From: Gemmatimonadota bacterium
GTDB taxonomy: Bacteria; Gemmatimonadota; Gemmatimonadetes; Longimicrobiales; Gaopeijiaceae
Length of the DNA: 64,000 bases
Assembly (NCBI GenBank): GCA_022823145.1
Contig: JAJDXS010000029.1
Span: forward strand, 186,001-250,000
Direction: 5' to 3'
Shown here in pieces: positions 45,462 to 54,441 of the stretch. Position 1 is the stretch's first letter. Each line of letters starts with the position of its first letter. A model generated the notes under the pieces. It was given only the letters and a program-made list of their open reading frames with translations. It was not told the DNA's origin and did not search any database. The position numbers were made by a program, and so were the translations under genes.

Positions 45462-46529
45462 TCAGCTCCGGTCTGCCACGCTGAGGATATCCGGGTGTTC
45501 GGACTTGGGTTCCCTGGTCATCAGGCGGTGCAGCGCTTCCATCGGATCCGCGCCTTCCGCCACGATCCCGTGGACTTCGGCGGACACGGGCATTTCCACA
45601 CCGAGCCTCCGGGCAAGTTCGTGGACCGCCCTCACCGTGGCCACCCCTTCGGCCACCGTGCGGGCTTCCCCGAGGATCTCGCCGATGCTCTCTCCCCGCC
45701 CCAGCCGGTACCCCACGGTTCGGTTCCTGCTCAGTCCCCCGGTGCAGGTCAGCACCAGGTCGCCCATCCCGGCCAACCCCGCGAAGGTCGTGGCTTCAGC
45801 GCCCATCGCGATGCCCAGGCGGCAGATTTCGGCCAGCCCGCGCGTCATCAGGGCGGCCACCGCGTTGTGCCCGAGGTCCAGTCCCGCCGCGACCCCGGCG
45901 GCCACGGCGATCACGTTCTTGAGCGCACCCCCCAGCTCCACGCCGATGACATCCGGGTTGGTGTACACCCGGAAACGGTCGGTCTGGAACAAGGCCTGAA
46001 CCGAAAGACGCGCCTCCTCGTCCCTGCTGGCCACGACCACAGCCGTCGGCGCACCGGCCACCACTTCCTTCGCGAAACTCGGCCCGGACAGCACACAGAG
46101 CCGATGCGCCTGTTTCGCGGGCAACGAGGCGGCGAAGATCTCGTCCATGCGGCGTAGCGTGGTGATCTCGATACCCTTCGATGCGCTCACGACCGTGGCG
46201 CCGGGCGGGAAATGTTGAGCCGCCTCCGCGAGGACATCGGCCGAGTACTGCACCGGACACACCCAGACGACGACGTCCGCGCCCTCCAGCGCGTTGGTTA
46301 GCGAATTCGTCACCGTCAGACGGTGGCGGTCGAGCGTGACGCCTTCGAGGTACACTGCGTTTTCGCCACGGTCCCGAAAGGACTCGGCGACTTCACGCTC
46401 GCGGGCCCAGAGGCGAACCCGCGTGCCGGATCCGGCCAGGAGATTGGCCAGGGTGGTGCCCCAGGCCCCTGCGCCGACCACAGCCGCTCGTACCCGACCG
46501 TCGGTCAAGCCCCGCGAGTCCGGTATCAC
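45462..46529 (-). CDS. gpsA: Glycerol-3-phosphate dehydrogenase (NAD(P)+)
   Basis: GpsA makes sn-glycerol 3-phosphate for phospholipid synthesis. The 355-residue protein has the Rossmann motif VVGAGAWGTTLANLL near residue 17, LSGPSFAKEV near 146, the catalytic-lysine segment GGALKNVIAVAAG near 200 and AGMGDLVLTC near 250. It overlaps plsY by four bases, so the acceptor and the acyltransferase that uses it are coupled. MerR lies 4 bases downstream. Confidence 0.96.
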   Translation of the reverse strand: MIPDSRGLTDGRVRAAVVGAGAWGTTLANLLAGSGTRVRLWAREREVAESFRDRGENAVYLEGVTLDRHRLTVTNSLTNALEGADVVVWVCPVQYSADVLAEAAQHFPPGATVVSASKGIEITTLRRMDEIFAASLPAKQAHRLCVLSGPSFAKEVVAGAPTAVVVASRDEEARLSVQALFQTDRFRVYTNPDVIGVELGGALKNVIAVAAGVAAGLDLGHNAVAALMTRGLAEICRLGIAMGAEATTFAGLAGMGDLVLTCTGGLSRNRTVGYRLGRGESIGEILGEARTVAEGVATVRAVHELARRLGVEMPVSAEVHGIVAEGADPMEALHRLMTREPKSEHPDILSVADRS

Positions 46530-47146
46530 TTGTTTTCGCCGTCCGCTTCGCGCACGTCATGAATACCTGGTTCTTCGCGGGCGAGAAGGCGCCTGATGTT
46601 GGAACGGTGCGCCCACACGACGAACAGTGCCATCAGCACCAGGAACGTCAGCAACGCCGAATCCGCGCGCATCGCGACGAAGCCCGCCACCGGAACGGAC
46701 ACGGCCGCGGCCATCGAGGCGACCGACACCTTGCGCGAGATCAGCAGCACGATCAGCCATGTGCCCGCGCCCACGGCAGCTGCAAGGGGGGCGACGGCGA
46801 TCAGGACGCCGGCGCTGGTCGCGACCCCCTTCCCCCCGCGGAAGCGAACCCAGAAGGAGAAACAGTGGCCGACAATCGCTGCGCCCCCGTAGACGATCGC
46901 CCACCACGAGGCCGTCTGGCCGTCGAGTTGAGGAAACCACCAGGCCGGAGCAAAGCCCTTGAAGACGTCGAAGAGGCCGACCGGGATGGCGGCCCGCCAG
47001 CCAAGCACGCGCTGCACGTTGGTCGCACCGAGATTGCAGCTCCCCAGCGTCCGGAGGTCCTTGCCATGCAGGAGGCCCGTCCAGTGGGACGCGGGAATGG
47101 CCCCCGCGGAGTATGCGGCCAGGACCAGCAGCACTGCGCTGATCAT
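46526..47146 (-). CDS. plsY: Acyl-phosphate glycerol-3-phosphate acyltransferase
   Basis: PlsY is the integral membrane enzyme that acylates glycerol 3-phosphate with acyl-phosphate made by PlsX. The 206-residue protein has five or more membrane helices and the conserved loops GSCNLGATNVQRVLG (about 35-49), FDVFKGFAP (about 59-67) and FRGGKGVATSAG (about 102-113). AAGGAGAG precedes the ATG. With plsX at 4295 and gpsA downstream it forms the first acylation step. Confidence 0.95.
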   Translation of the reverse strand: MISAVLLVLAAYSAGAIPASHWTGLLHGKDLRTLGSCNLGATNVQRVLGWRAAIPVGLFDVFKGFAPAWWFPQLDGQTASWWAIVYGGAAIVGHCFSFWVRFRGGKGVATSAGVLIAVAPLAAAVGAGTWLIVLLISRKVSVASMAAAVSVPVAGFVAMRADSALLTFLVLMALFVVWAHRSNIRRLLAREEPGIHDVREADGENK

Positions 47147-47263
47147 CCAGGGCTCTCCTTGGTCGGTTCCGGGATTCCACGAGACCGTTCAACAAGTCCC
47201 GATGCTAGGAGGTTACCATGGCAGATCGAGTGAATCCAGAGAGGGTTGTCCGGCGCGCGGACT

Positions 47264-48577
47264 TCACCGGCTGCTCTTGCGCACCCTGATCCGCAACGGC
47301 ACGCCGTGGAAGTCCCAGCGTTCCCGCATCGAGTTCACGAGGTACCGGCGGTAGTTGGTCGGAACCTCGTCCGGCATGTTGGCGAAGAGTACGAATGTCG
47401 GGGGACGCGTGTCGGCCTGAGTGGCGTACTTGATCCTCACCGGCCGCCCCCGGGCATGCGGAGGAGGGCGCCGCCGGACGAGTTCCTCCACCACTTCGTT
47501 GACCTCGTGCGTGGCGATCCGTGCGGCGCGCCTGTCTGCGACCGCGAGCACCAGATCGAGCGTCTTGCGCACCCGCAATCCGATGAGCGCCGAGGCGAAC
47601 AGAAACGGTACGTGCTTGAGGAAGGGCGCGCGGCGGGCCGCCTCTCGCTGGAAGGCCGCGGCCGTGCCCGTCTCCTTCTCGACTGCGTCCCACTTGTTGC
47701 AGACCGCGACCACGCCGCACCCGGCCTCCCAGGCCGTCTCCGCCACCTTGATGTCCTGAACGTGCAGGCCTTCGGCCGCGTCGATCACGACGAGGCAGAC
47801 GTCCGCTTCCCTCACGACCCGGGCGGTACGCAGGCTGCTGTAGTACTCGATCGAGTCCCTGATGCGGGCGTGACGCCGCAGCCCGGCGGTGTCGATGAAG
47901 GTGAGATCCAGTCCGTGATACCTCATCGTGAGGTCGACGGGGTCGCGGGTCGTGCCGGGTTCCTCGCTCACCACGACCCGGTCCTCTCCGAAGAGTCGGT
48001 TGACGAGCGTGGACTTCCCCGCGTTCGGCTTGCCGATGACCGCGACGCGAAGATCGCCGGGGTTGCTGTCTTCGTCTTCTTCCGGAAGGAGTGCGAGCAT
48101 CGTATCGAAGAGGTCTCCGAAACCCCGGCCGGAGATCGCGCTCACCGGGTGCGGCTCACCCATGCCCAGCTCCCAGAAGTCCAGGTGAGTGCGCTCGAGC
48201 GGGAGATTGTCGACCTTGTTGACGGTCAGGAGGACAGGCCTGGAACTTCTGCGCAGGACTTCCGCCAGTCTCTGGTCGAGGGGATGCACGCCCGTCCTGG
48301 AGTCGACCAGAAAGAGGACCACATCGGCTTCCTCCACGGCTGTCATGGCCTGCTCGCGTATCAGCCGATCGATGGTGCGGTCGGAACCCTCGATCACGCC
48401 TCCGGTATCGACCACGAAGAACGGCCTTCCGGTCCACTCCGCGCGGGCGAAATTGCGGTCCCGGGTCACCCCCGGTGCGTCGTCCACAATGGCGACGGGC
48501 CGGCCGATCGCGCGGTTGAAGAATGTGGATTTTCCGACGTTGGGGCGGCCCACCACCGCCACCACGGGAAGGCTCAT
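47264..48577 (-). CDS. der: Ribosome-associated GTPase Der (EngA)
   Basis: Der is an essential double-GTPase needed for 50S subunit maturation. The 437-residue protein has two G domains with P-loops GRPNVGKST (10-18) and GKPNAGKST (182-190), matching DTGG/DTAG switch motifs and NKVD/NKWD specificity motifs, and a C-terminal KH-like domain. It overlaps the DUF512 gene by four bases and precedes plsY by 117 bases. Confidence 0.97.
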   Translation of the reverse strand: MSLPVVAVVGRPNVGKSTFFNRAIGRPVAIVDDAPGVTRDRNFARAEWTGRPFFVVDTGGVIEGSDRTIDRLIREQAMTAVEEADVVLFLVDSRTGVHPLDQRLAEVLRRSSRPVLLTVNKVDNLPLERTHLDFWELGMGEPHPVSAISGRGFGDLFDTMLALLPEEDEDSNPGDLRVAVIGKPNAGKSTLVNRLFGEDRVVVSEEPGTTRDPVDLTMRYHGLDLTFIDTAGLRRHARIRDSIEYYSSLRTARVVREADVCLVVIDAAEGLHVQDIKVAETAWEAGCGVVAVCNKWDAVEKETGTAAAFQREAARRAPFLKHVPFLFASALIGLRVRKTLDLVLAVADRRAARIATHEVNEVVEELVRRRPPPHARGRPVRIKYATQADTRPPTFVLFANMPDEVPTNYRRYLVNSMRERWDFHGVPLRIRVRKSSR

Positions 48578-49896
48578 GTCGGGCCACTCCCGCCGGCGCG
48601 CACCTGCGGGATCTCGCTCGCATGTCCTGCGAGAAGGGCCTCGACGAGTTCGTGGCCCGCACTGATCCGCGCCGGTGCCAGCCTCTCCCTGACGTCTCCG
48701 AGAGTCACGCCGTCGATGAACACGTCGTCGTCGTTGAGAGCCGTGGCGGCGAGCAGCACGAGGTCGCCTCGCCGGGGGTCCCGCAGGCTCTCCAGGATGT
48801 CGGTTCCGGGGAGAAGTCCCGCCACGGTCACCGAGGGGCCGAAGTACCCGTTCTCGACCGCCACGACCTCAACCGCGCACTCCATCCTTGCGGCGACCAC
48901 CGGGGCGAAGTCCAGGAAGTACGGCGACATCGAAGTGCCGGTCACAATACGCACCCTGTCGACGCCGGGGAGCGGAACGAGTCTTTCGCTGTTTGCGTGA
49001 AACGCGTCAACGAGGGTGCGGACCGCTCCTACGCCGTTCTCCCGAAGCGGCCAGTCGTCGTAGTATCTTGCCGCGGGCACGTCCCTGCCGGCGATCAGAA
49101 ACAGCTCGTCGGCGGCGTAGCACCAATGTCTCCCCCGCTCTCGAAGCGCCCTCGCACGGATGCCTTCGGTCTGGCGAATCGCCATCTCCGCCTCGTGGCG
49201 GTCCAGCAGGCGCACGGGGCGTCCGAGGTTGTAGCGGGTGAGGCCCACCGGGACGACCGAGAGGGAGAGCACGCCGTCTCCGAGCGGGTAGAGTTCACGG
49301 ATCGTGCGGTCCAGCTCCACGCCAGCGTTCCATTCGGGGCACAGGACGACCTGCGTGTGCACCTCCAGTCCACCCGAAAGGAGCTCGGAAAGCTGATCGA
49401 GGATCAGGCCGGCGCGGTCGTTCTTGAGGAGCCTGACCCTCAGTTCAGGGTTCGTGGTGTGGACACTGACATAGAGGGGCGAAATCCGCTGCTCCACCAG
49501 TCTTTGCAGGCCGCGGGGCCCAAGGTTCGTGAGCGTGACGTAACTCCCGTAGGTGAACGAAAGCCGGAAGTCGTCGTCACGCAGCCAAAGCGGATCACGC
49601 GCGCCCGGCGGATTGCCGTCGATGAAGCAGAAGACGCATTCGTTCGCACACTCGCGGATCGTGTCGCGGGCCGGCACGATGCCGAGGCTCTCCGACGGAT
49701 CCCGGGATATCTCGCAAACGAGCCGGGTTCCTTCGGGATCGACCGCCTCGATCTCGATCTCCTCCTCGGCCGTGAGGAAGTGGAAGTCGATGCTGTCGCG
49801 CACGCGTGCGCCGTTTACCGTAAGGATGCGTGTCCCGATGCGCAGTTCCAGCGATTCGGCGATCGAACCCGCCCCGATTTCTCCTATACGCACCAC
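48574..49896 (-). CDS. DUF512 protein with PDZ and radical-SAM-like CxxxCxxC motif
   Basis: This 440-residue protein has an N-terminal PDZ-like domain (IGEIGAGSIAESLELRIGTRILTVNG), a cysteine cluster CANECVFCFID near residue 83 like that of radical-SAM enzymes, and the DUF512 region. This family is known from many bacteria, often next to der, plsY and gpsA, exactly as here, but its reaction is unknown. The start is GTG at 49896. The close linkage to der hints at ribosome or tRNA modification, which is inference. Confidence 0.88.
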   Translation of the reverse strand: MVRIGEIGAGSIAESLELRIGTRILTVNGARVRDSIDFHFLTAEEEIEIEAVDPEGTRLVCEISRDPSESLGIVPARDTIRECANECVFCFIDGNPPGARDPLWLRDDDFRLSFTYGSYVTLTNLGPRGLQRLVEQRISPLYVSVHTTNPELRVRLLKNDRAGLILDQLSELLSGGLEVHTQVVLCPEWNAGVELDRTIRELYPLGDGVLSLSVVPVGLTRYNLGRPVRLLDRHEAEMAIRQTEGIRARALRERGRHWCYAADELFLIAGRDVPAARYYDDWPLRENGVGAVRTLVDAFHANSERLVPLPGVDRVRIVTGTSMSPYFLDFAPVVAARMECAVEVVAVENGYFGPSVTVAGLLPGTDILESLRDPRRGDLVLLAATALNDDDVFIDGVTLGDVRERLAPARISAGHELVEALLAGHASEIPQVRAGGSGPT

Positions 49897-49964
49897 GATC
49901 CTGCGCCTCGCCTTGAAGCCGGGAATGGTTCTCCGCTAGTGAGCCGGTGCGCGTTGCTGCTCGC

Positions 49965-50837
49965 TCACCGGTTCCGGGAGAGCATCTCCTGGAAGACGAT
50001 GTTGTTGCGAACCGGCTCCCAGGTGTAGCGCGTGGCCAGGCTGTTGACGGTCACCAGCGTCGAGCTCGCAATAAGGGGCTCGAGCAACGCCACGGCCTGG
50101 TCCACGTTCCCGAGTTCGGCGTACGCCTGGGCCCACCGGCGCTGGACGCTGGGCCGGGCTTCGTCGCTGACGTCCATCGACATCGCCTTTTCGAGCGCGG
50201 CCATGGCGTCCGCAGTTCTGCCGGCGCGCGCCAGGTTGCGCGCGTACTGGCCCTGCCATTCGGCCTGGGCGTCGGGGTTGTCGAACTCGAGCGGATTCCG
50301 GTCCCACGCGGCGACAAGCTCTCCCCAGAGAATGCGGGACTCGTGCTGACGGCCCGCGACCCGGTGCACCCATGCCTTCTCCGCCTGACAGGCGCAACGG
50401 TAGGCCGGGTCGGAGTGATCTTCGCTGAAACTCAGGATCATTTCGTCGTACTCCCCTCCGATCAACAACGAAGGGAAGTTGTTGGTCACCGACGCGATCT
50501 GCTGGGGAGACATGCGTATGCGCCTCTGAGCCTCGCGAAAGGCGCGCTGCATTCCATTGGCGCCCCGTCCCGATGCCAGAGCGAAAAAGATGTTCTCGGT
50601 CACCCAGGAGTTCTCGGCCTGGTCCAACGCCGCCGTTGCGCGTTCCATCAGTGCCTCGGCCTGGGAGAAGCGTCCGAGCAATCTCGCGGCCGACGAGCCT
50701 CTGAGGAGCACGTCGAAGTCACCCGACATATCGGCGTCACGTATCCTGCGTTCGAGTTCATCGGCGGGGGTCTGCGCCCCGACCGGCGCGACCACAGTCA
50801 GGCACAGCAGCACGGGCAAGAAAGTAAAGCGTCGCAT
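49965..50837 (-). CDS. Exported TPR-like protein of unknown function
   Basis: From the ATG at 50837 the protein has 290 residues with a signal peptide (MRRFTFLPVLLCLTVVAPVGAQ, cited to residue 20 as MRRFTFLPVLLCLTVVAPVG). The remainder is alpha-helical with TPR-like repeats (RSVQRRWAQAYAELGNVDQA region). I do not recognise a specific family. GGGGGT precedes the ATG. It follows tRNA-Gly on the same strand and has its own promoter-like element. Confidence 0.7.
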   Translation of the reverse strand: MRRFTFLPVLLCLTVVAPVGAQTPADELERRIRDADMSGDFDVLLRGSSAARLLGRFSQAEALMERATAALDQAENSWVTENIFFALASGRGANGMQRAFREAQRRIRMSPQQIASVTNNFPSLLIGGEYDEMILSFSEDHSDPAYRCACQAEKAWVHRVAGRQHESRILWGELVAAWDRNPLEFDNPDAQAEWQGQYARNLARAGRTADAMAALEKAMSMDVSDEARPSVQRRWAQAYAELGNVDQAVALLEPLIASSTLVTVNSLATRYTWEPVRNNIVFQEMLSRNR

Positions 50838-50877
50838 GGCTACCCCCACGGTTGAAGTGAACGAGACCGCACGCCAT

Positions 50878-50907
50878 AAGGTACGCGCGCCGTCGGTTTC
50901 GCGCCAA
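50878..50907 (-). promoter_or_regulatory. Candidate promoter for the exported TPR gene
   Basis: On the minus strand TTGGCG (50902-50907) and TACCTT (50878-50883) are 18 bases apart, just downstream of tRNA-Gly. The leader would be about 35 bases. Confidence 0.35.
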
Positions 50908-50918
50908 CGGACGAACAA

Positions 50919-50991
50919 AGCGGGAGACGGGACTCGAACCCGCGACCCTCAGCTTGGGAAGCTGATGCTCTACCAACTGAGCTACTCCCGC
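50919..50991 (-). tRNA. tRNA-Gly (anticodon CCC)
   Basis: A 73-nt cloverleaf is seen on the minus strand. The acceptor stem pairs GCGGGAG with CTCCCGC. The D-arm is GCTC/GAGC, and the anticodon stem TCAGC/GCTGA encloses TTCCCAA with anticodon CCC at 50956-50958. The T-arm is GCGGG TTCGAGT CCCGT with one G-T pair. CCA is not encoded. It lies only 38 bases after the TPR lipoprotein stop, so it may be read through from that gene. Confidence 0.96.
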
Positions 50992-51029
50992 GGGGATTTG
51001 CCCGGGAAACCCGGACGCTGGCGGCGTCT

Positions 51030-52412
51030 CTAGTTCGGGCTGATCACCTCGTAGTAGTACCCGAGGACTTCCTCGTTGCTGGAGAAGTCGGCACGGAAGA
51101 GCTCGGCCGCCTCCTGGGCAGGCGCGTCCACCCGGATGTCGGTCGTCCCGATCTCGGCGCCGTCCATGCCGTTGAAGTGCACCCGGATCGTGACGGTAGT
51201 GCCCGCTTCCAGCGTCTTGTTGACGAGCTCTCCGACGACCGAAGCGCCATCGGTCCGCGGTTGGAACTGCGTGTTCGCGAGCTGGAAGGCGAGCCCCTCA
51301 CCCACGGTGTACACTTCCTGGGCGGCCTCGCCGCTCCCGGACATCAGCAGGGCACGGCTCAGGATCAGGTAGCTGTCGTAGTTGTAACCGTCCAGCTCCA
51401 CGAGCTGTTCGGCGATCGGTATCAGCGTTTCCCAGTCTTCGCCCTCGTAGAGCGACTGCGCGAGGTTGAACACCGCGTCACGGTTCTCCGGCGCGACATC
51501 CACGATGTGTCTGAAAGCCTCCGCGGCCTGACCGTACACCTCGGCGTTGTACAGCCCCGCCCCGATGTTGAAGTAGTCGCGCATCCCCAGGCCCTGCGCG
51601 GAGAGCAGATTGTCGTAGATGGCCTGGGCGGAGTCGGCCTGGCCCGCCTGGGAGAGGACCGAAGCCAGATTGGCGAGGGCGGACATGTCGCTCGGGTTGG
51701 ACGCGAGGTAGGCCTCGTAGGCCGCGGCCGCCTCGTCGTATTGCTCCGAATTGCTGAGGAGCAGCGCCATGTTCATTGTGACGCTCTGCTCCCGGCTCTG
51801 CCAGTCGACCGCCGTCGCACTGTCGGCCGCTTCCATGGCGGGTCCGCGGATGACTTCCAGCGCGGCTTCGTAGGCCGCGATGGCGTCGTCGGGGCGTCCC
51901 GCGTTGTTGTAGGTGACCCCGAGGTTGATCAGCGCTTCCGGACGCTGCCGGTTGAAGACGATCTCGGCCGCCTCGAGGAGCCGAATTCCTTCGTCGTTGT
52001 CCCCGGCGTCCAGGGGCCCGATCGCCTCGTTGAACAGGTTGATCCAGGCCTGTTCGCGCTCGACCCTGATCTCCTGGTCGTAGCCGGGATAGAGCTCGAG
52101 GGCGACGTCGAAGAGGGTGTCGGCGGCAACATAGTCCGCAAGGCCGACCTGCGCCCTCGCGGCCAGGAAGTAGCCGCGGGCGTTCGTCGAATCGTCCATG
52201 ATCGAGTTCATGGCGGCGTCGAGCGCTTCCCGGTATCGCTCCGGCATGCCCAGACTCTGCGCCTGGGTCAGAAAAAGCTCGGCGCTTCTCGTGTAGTCGT
52301 TGTCGCCCGGAGCTCCGTCAGCTCCCCCGCCGCCCCCGCCACCCGAAGCGCAACCGGAGAACACAAGCACGCCGGCGGCCGCCCACGCGACTCCTAACCT
52401 GGAATTGATCAC
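51030..52412 (-). CDS. Tetratricopeptide-repeat lipoprotein
   Basis: The 460-residue protein starts at GTG 52412, with a perfect AAGGAGG seven bases upstream. A lipoprotein signal ends in VLVFSGC followed by a glycine-rich linker (ASGGGGGGG). The rest is made of many TPR units (for example PEALINLGVTYNNAGRPDDA and ALANLASVLSQAGQADSAQA) and a C-terminal beta-rich domain (about residues 385-460). It probably scaffolds an envelope complex; partners are unknown. Confidence 0.8.
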   Translation of the reverse strand: MINSRLGVAWAAAGVLVFSGCASGGGGGGGADGAPGDNDYTRSAELFLTQAQSLGMPERYREALDAAMNSIMDDSTNARGYFLAARAQVGLADYVAADTLFDVALELYPGYDQEIRVEREQAWINLFNEAIGPLDAGDNDEGIRLLEAAEIVFNRQRPEALINLGVTYNNAGRPDDAIAAYEAALEVIRGPAMEAADSATAVDWQSREQSVTMNMALLLSNSEQYDEAAAAYEAYLASNPSDMSALANLASVLSQAGQADSAQAIYDNLLSAQGLGMRDYFNIGAGLYNAEVYGQAAEAFRHIVDVAPENRDAVFNLAQSLYEGEDWETLIPIAEQLVELDGYNYDSYLILSRALLMSGSGEAAQEVYTVGEGLAFQLANTQFQPRTDGASVVGELVNKTLEAGTTVTIRVHFNGMDGAEIGTTDIRVDAPAQEAAELFRADFSSNEEVLGYYYEVISPN

Positions 52413-52484
52413 AACGTTCCTCCTTGGGTCGTTCACCCCGAGACTGCCCCGCCCCGCCAGAGTGCGGCGCCAAGCGCGTCTGGA

Positions 52485-52513
52485 AATGTATTGGCGACCT
52501 TGAAGCGGGTCAA
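52485..52513 (-). promoter_or_regulatory. Candidate vegetative promoter for the TPR lipoprotein
   Basis: On the minus strand TTGACC (52508-52513) and TACATT (52485-52490) are separated by exactly 17 bases, the best sigma-70-like promoter I see in the window. The leader would be about 66 bases and ends with AAGGAGG. It may also transcribe the downstream tRNA-Gly. Confidence 0.6.
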
Positions 52514-52596
52514 AGGCAGGAAGTTGCGGATCGGGGTGAGGCGATGCCGAGGGGTGGCGGGCCGGACCAGGGGCCGGGCAATGCACGGCCGCCGGA

Positions 52597-54441
52597 TCAG
52601 CCGGTGCGACTGGTCAGGTAGTGCAGGATCTTCACGCCCATGGCTTCGCTGAAGCCCGGGATGCGGCCGATTTCGGAAGCCGTTGCCTCCTTGACGCCCT
52701 TCAGCGAGCCGAAGCGCGAAAGCAATGCCTGTTGTCGCCGGGGGCCGACGCCCGGGATGTCCCCGAGCTCGGAGCGCACCGTCCGGCGTGATCTCAGCTT
52801 GCGGTTGTAGTGCACGGCGAACCGGTGCGCCTCGTCGCGGATCCTCTGGAGAAGGTGCAGGGAGCGGGCGGTTCTCGGGATCCGCAGCCAGGTGCGACGA
52901 CCGTGCAGAAACACCTTCTCTTCCCTCTTGGCAAGCGCCGCCAGGGTGATGTCGCCGAGTTCAAGCGCTTCCAATGCTCGCCGCGCGGCGGACAGCTGGC
53001 CTTTCCCTCCATCTATCACCACCAGATCGGCCAGCGGACCGCCCTCGTTCGCTGCCCGCCGGAAATAGCGGGTCACGGCTTCGGCCATGGACCGGTAATC
53101 GTCATTGCCCCACTCGCCCCGGATCCGCAGGTGGCGATAGCCGACCTTGTGCGGCTCTCCGTTGAGGAAAGTCACCGCGCTGGCCACGGTCTCGGCGCCT
53201 TGCATGTGGGAGACGTCGAAACACGTGATCAGCCTGGGCACGACCTTCAGGCGCAGGAAGTCCTGAAGTTCGTAGAGTACTTCGTCGGTGCCCGGTCCGC
53301 CCGGCTGTCCCTTCCTCACCCGGTCGTCCAGGACGTGGCGGGCGTTCGCGACCGCCAGTTCGATCAGCCGGGCCTTTGCACCCCGCTGCGGGACGTGCAG
53401 CCGGACCTTGCGCCCGGCCCTGGCGGTGAGCACGTCCTGGAAGAGCTGGCGATCCGTGAAGTCGGCCGGCAGCAGCACCTCGCGCGGCAGCTGGTCGATC
53501 GCGAGCGAGCCGCCCGACAGGTACGCGTGGGCGAGGGACCTGCCGATGAGTTCGGCGTCGGACACGTCATCTGCTCCGGTCATCGTATGCGTGTCGCGGC
53601 CGATCAGGACACCGTCGCGCACGCGGAGCGTCAAGGCCACGTTCAGCGGCCCGTCCCGGGCGAGGCCGATGACGTCCCGGTCGCCGCCGCCGACGGTCTG
53701 GACGCGCTGCTGCCGAGCGATTCCGTCCAGTCCCGCGAGAACGTCGCGCAATTGTGCCGCTCTCTCGAAGTCCATGGAATCGGATGCTTTACGCATCTCG
53801 GTCTCGACTTCCACCTGAACGGCCGCGACGTCGCCCGACAGAATCCGCACGACCCCGTCCACCTGCGCGCGATAGTCATCACGGGACTGGAGTCCCACGC
53901 ACGGGGCCGCGCATCTGCCGATGTGGTGGTCCAGGCAGGGACGCGACGGCGCTTCCGCCGGGAGATCGTAGCGGCAGGAGCGGATCCCGTGGTTTCGCTT
54001 CACGACCTCCAGTGCGCGCCGCACGCGGCCGACGGACGTGAACGGTCCGAAGTACCGGGAACCGTCCTTGCGGATGCGGCGCGTAACGTGTATGCGCGGA
54101 AAGGGTTCGGACGCCGTGACCTTGATGTAGGGATACTTCTTGTCGTCCCGCAGCTGGATGTTGAACCGGGGCTGGTGTTCCTTGATGAGGTTGGCCTCGA
54201 GGATGAGGGCTTCCGCCTCGGAGCCCACGACCAGCGTCTCGATGTCCGCCGCCTGCCGCACGAGTTCGCGTGTCTTGAGGGTGGTGTCCTTCGCCTGCGA
54301 CAGGTACGACCGGACGCGGTGGCGCAGCGACTTGGCCTTGCCGACATAGAGGATCTCGCCCCGGGCACTTCTGAACATGTAAACGCCCGGCGCGAGCGGC
54401 AGCCGCGGCACGGAGGCCGCGTCGAACGGTATCCCGCGCAT
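52597..54441 (-). CDS. uvrC: Excinuclease ABC subunit C
   Basis: UvrC makes both incisions in nucleotide excision repair. The 614-residue protein has the GIY-YIG domain at the N-terminus (PGVYMFRSARGEILYVGKAKSLRHRVRSY, given in part), a UVR domain near 200-235, the RNase H-like C-terminal endonuclease (VVIDGGKGQLSAARRAL) and a helix-hairpin-helix end (LGDIPGVGPRRQQALLSRFGS). The ATG at 54441 overlaps the murJ stop as TGATG; a GTG-ATG context 12 bases upstream offers a slightly longer version. Confidence 0.96.
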   Translation of the reverse strand: MRGIPFDAASVPRLPLAPGVYMFRSARGEILYVGKAKSLRHRVRSYLSQAKDTTLKTRELVRQAADIETLVVGSEAEALILEANLIKEHQPRFNIQLRDDKKYPYIKVTASEPFPRIHVTRRIRKDGSRYFGPFTSVGRVRRALEVVKRNHGIRSCRYDLPAEAPSRPCLDHHIGRCAAPCVGLQSRDDYRAQVDGVVRILSGDVAAVQVEVETEMRKASDSMDFERAAQLRDVLAGLDGIARQQRVQTVGGGDRDVIGLARDGPLNVALTLRVRDGVLIGRDTHTMTGADDVSDAELIGRSLAHAYLSGGSLAIDQLPREVLLPADFTDRQLFQDVLTARAGRKVRLHVPQRGAKARLIELAVANARHVLDDRVRKGQPGGPGTDEVLYELQDFLRLKVVPRLITCFDVSHMQGAETVASAVTFLNGEPHKVGYRHLRIRGEWGNDDYRSMAEAVTRYFRRAANEGGPLADLVVIDGGKGQLSAARRALEALELGDITLAALAKREEKVFLHGRRTWLRIPRTARSLHLLQRIRDEAHRFAVHYNRKLRSRRTVRSELGDIPGVGPRRQQALLSRFGSLKGVKEATASEIGRIPGFSEAMGVKILHYLTSRTG

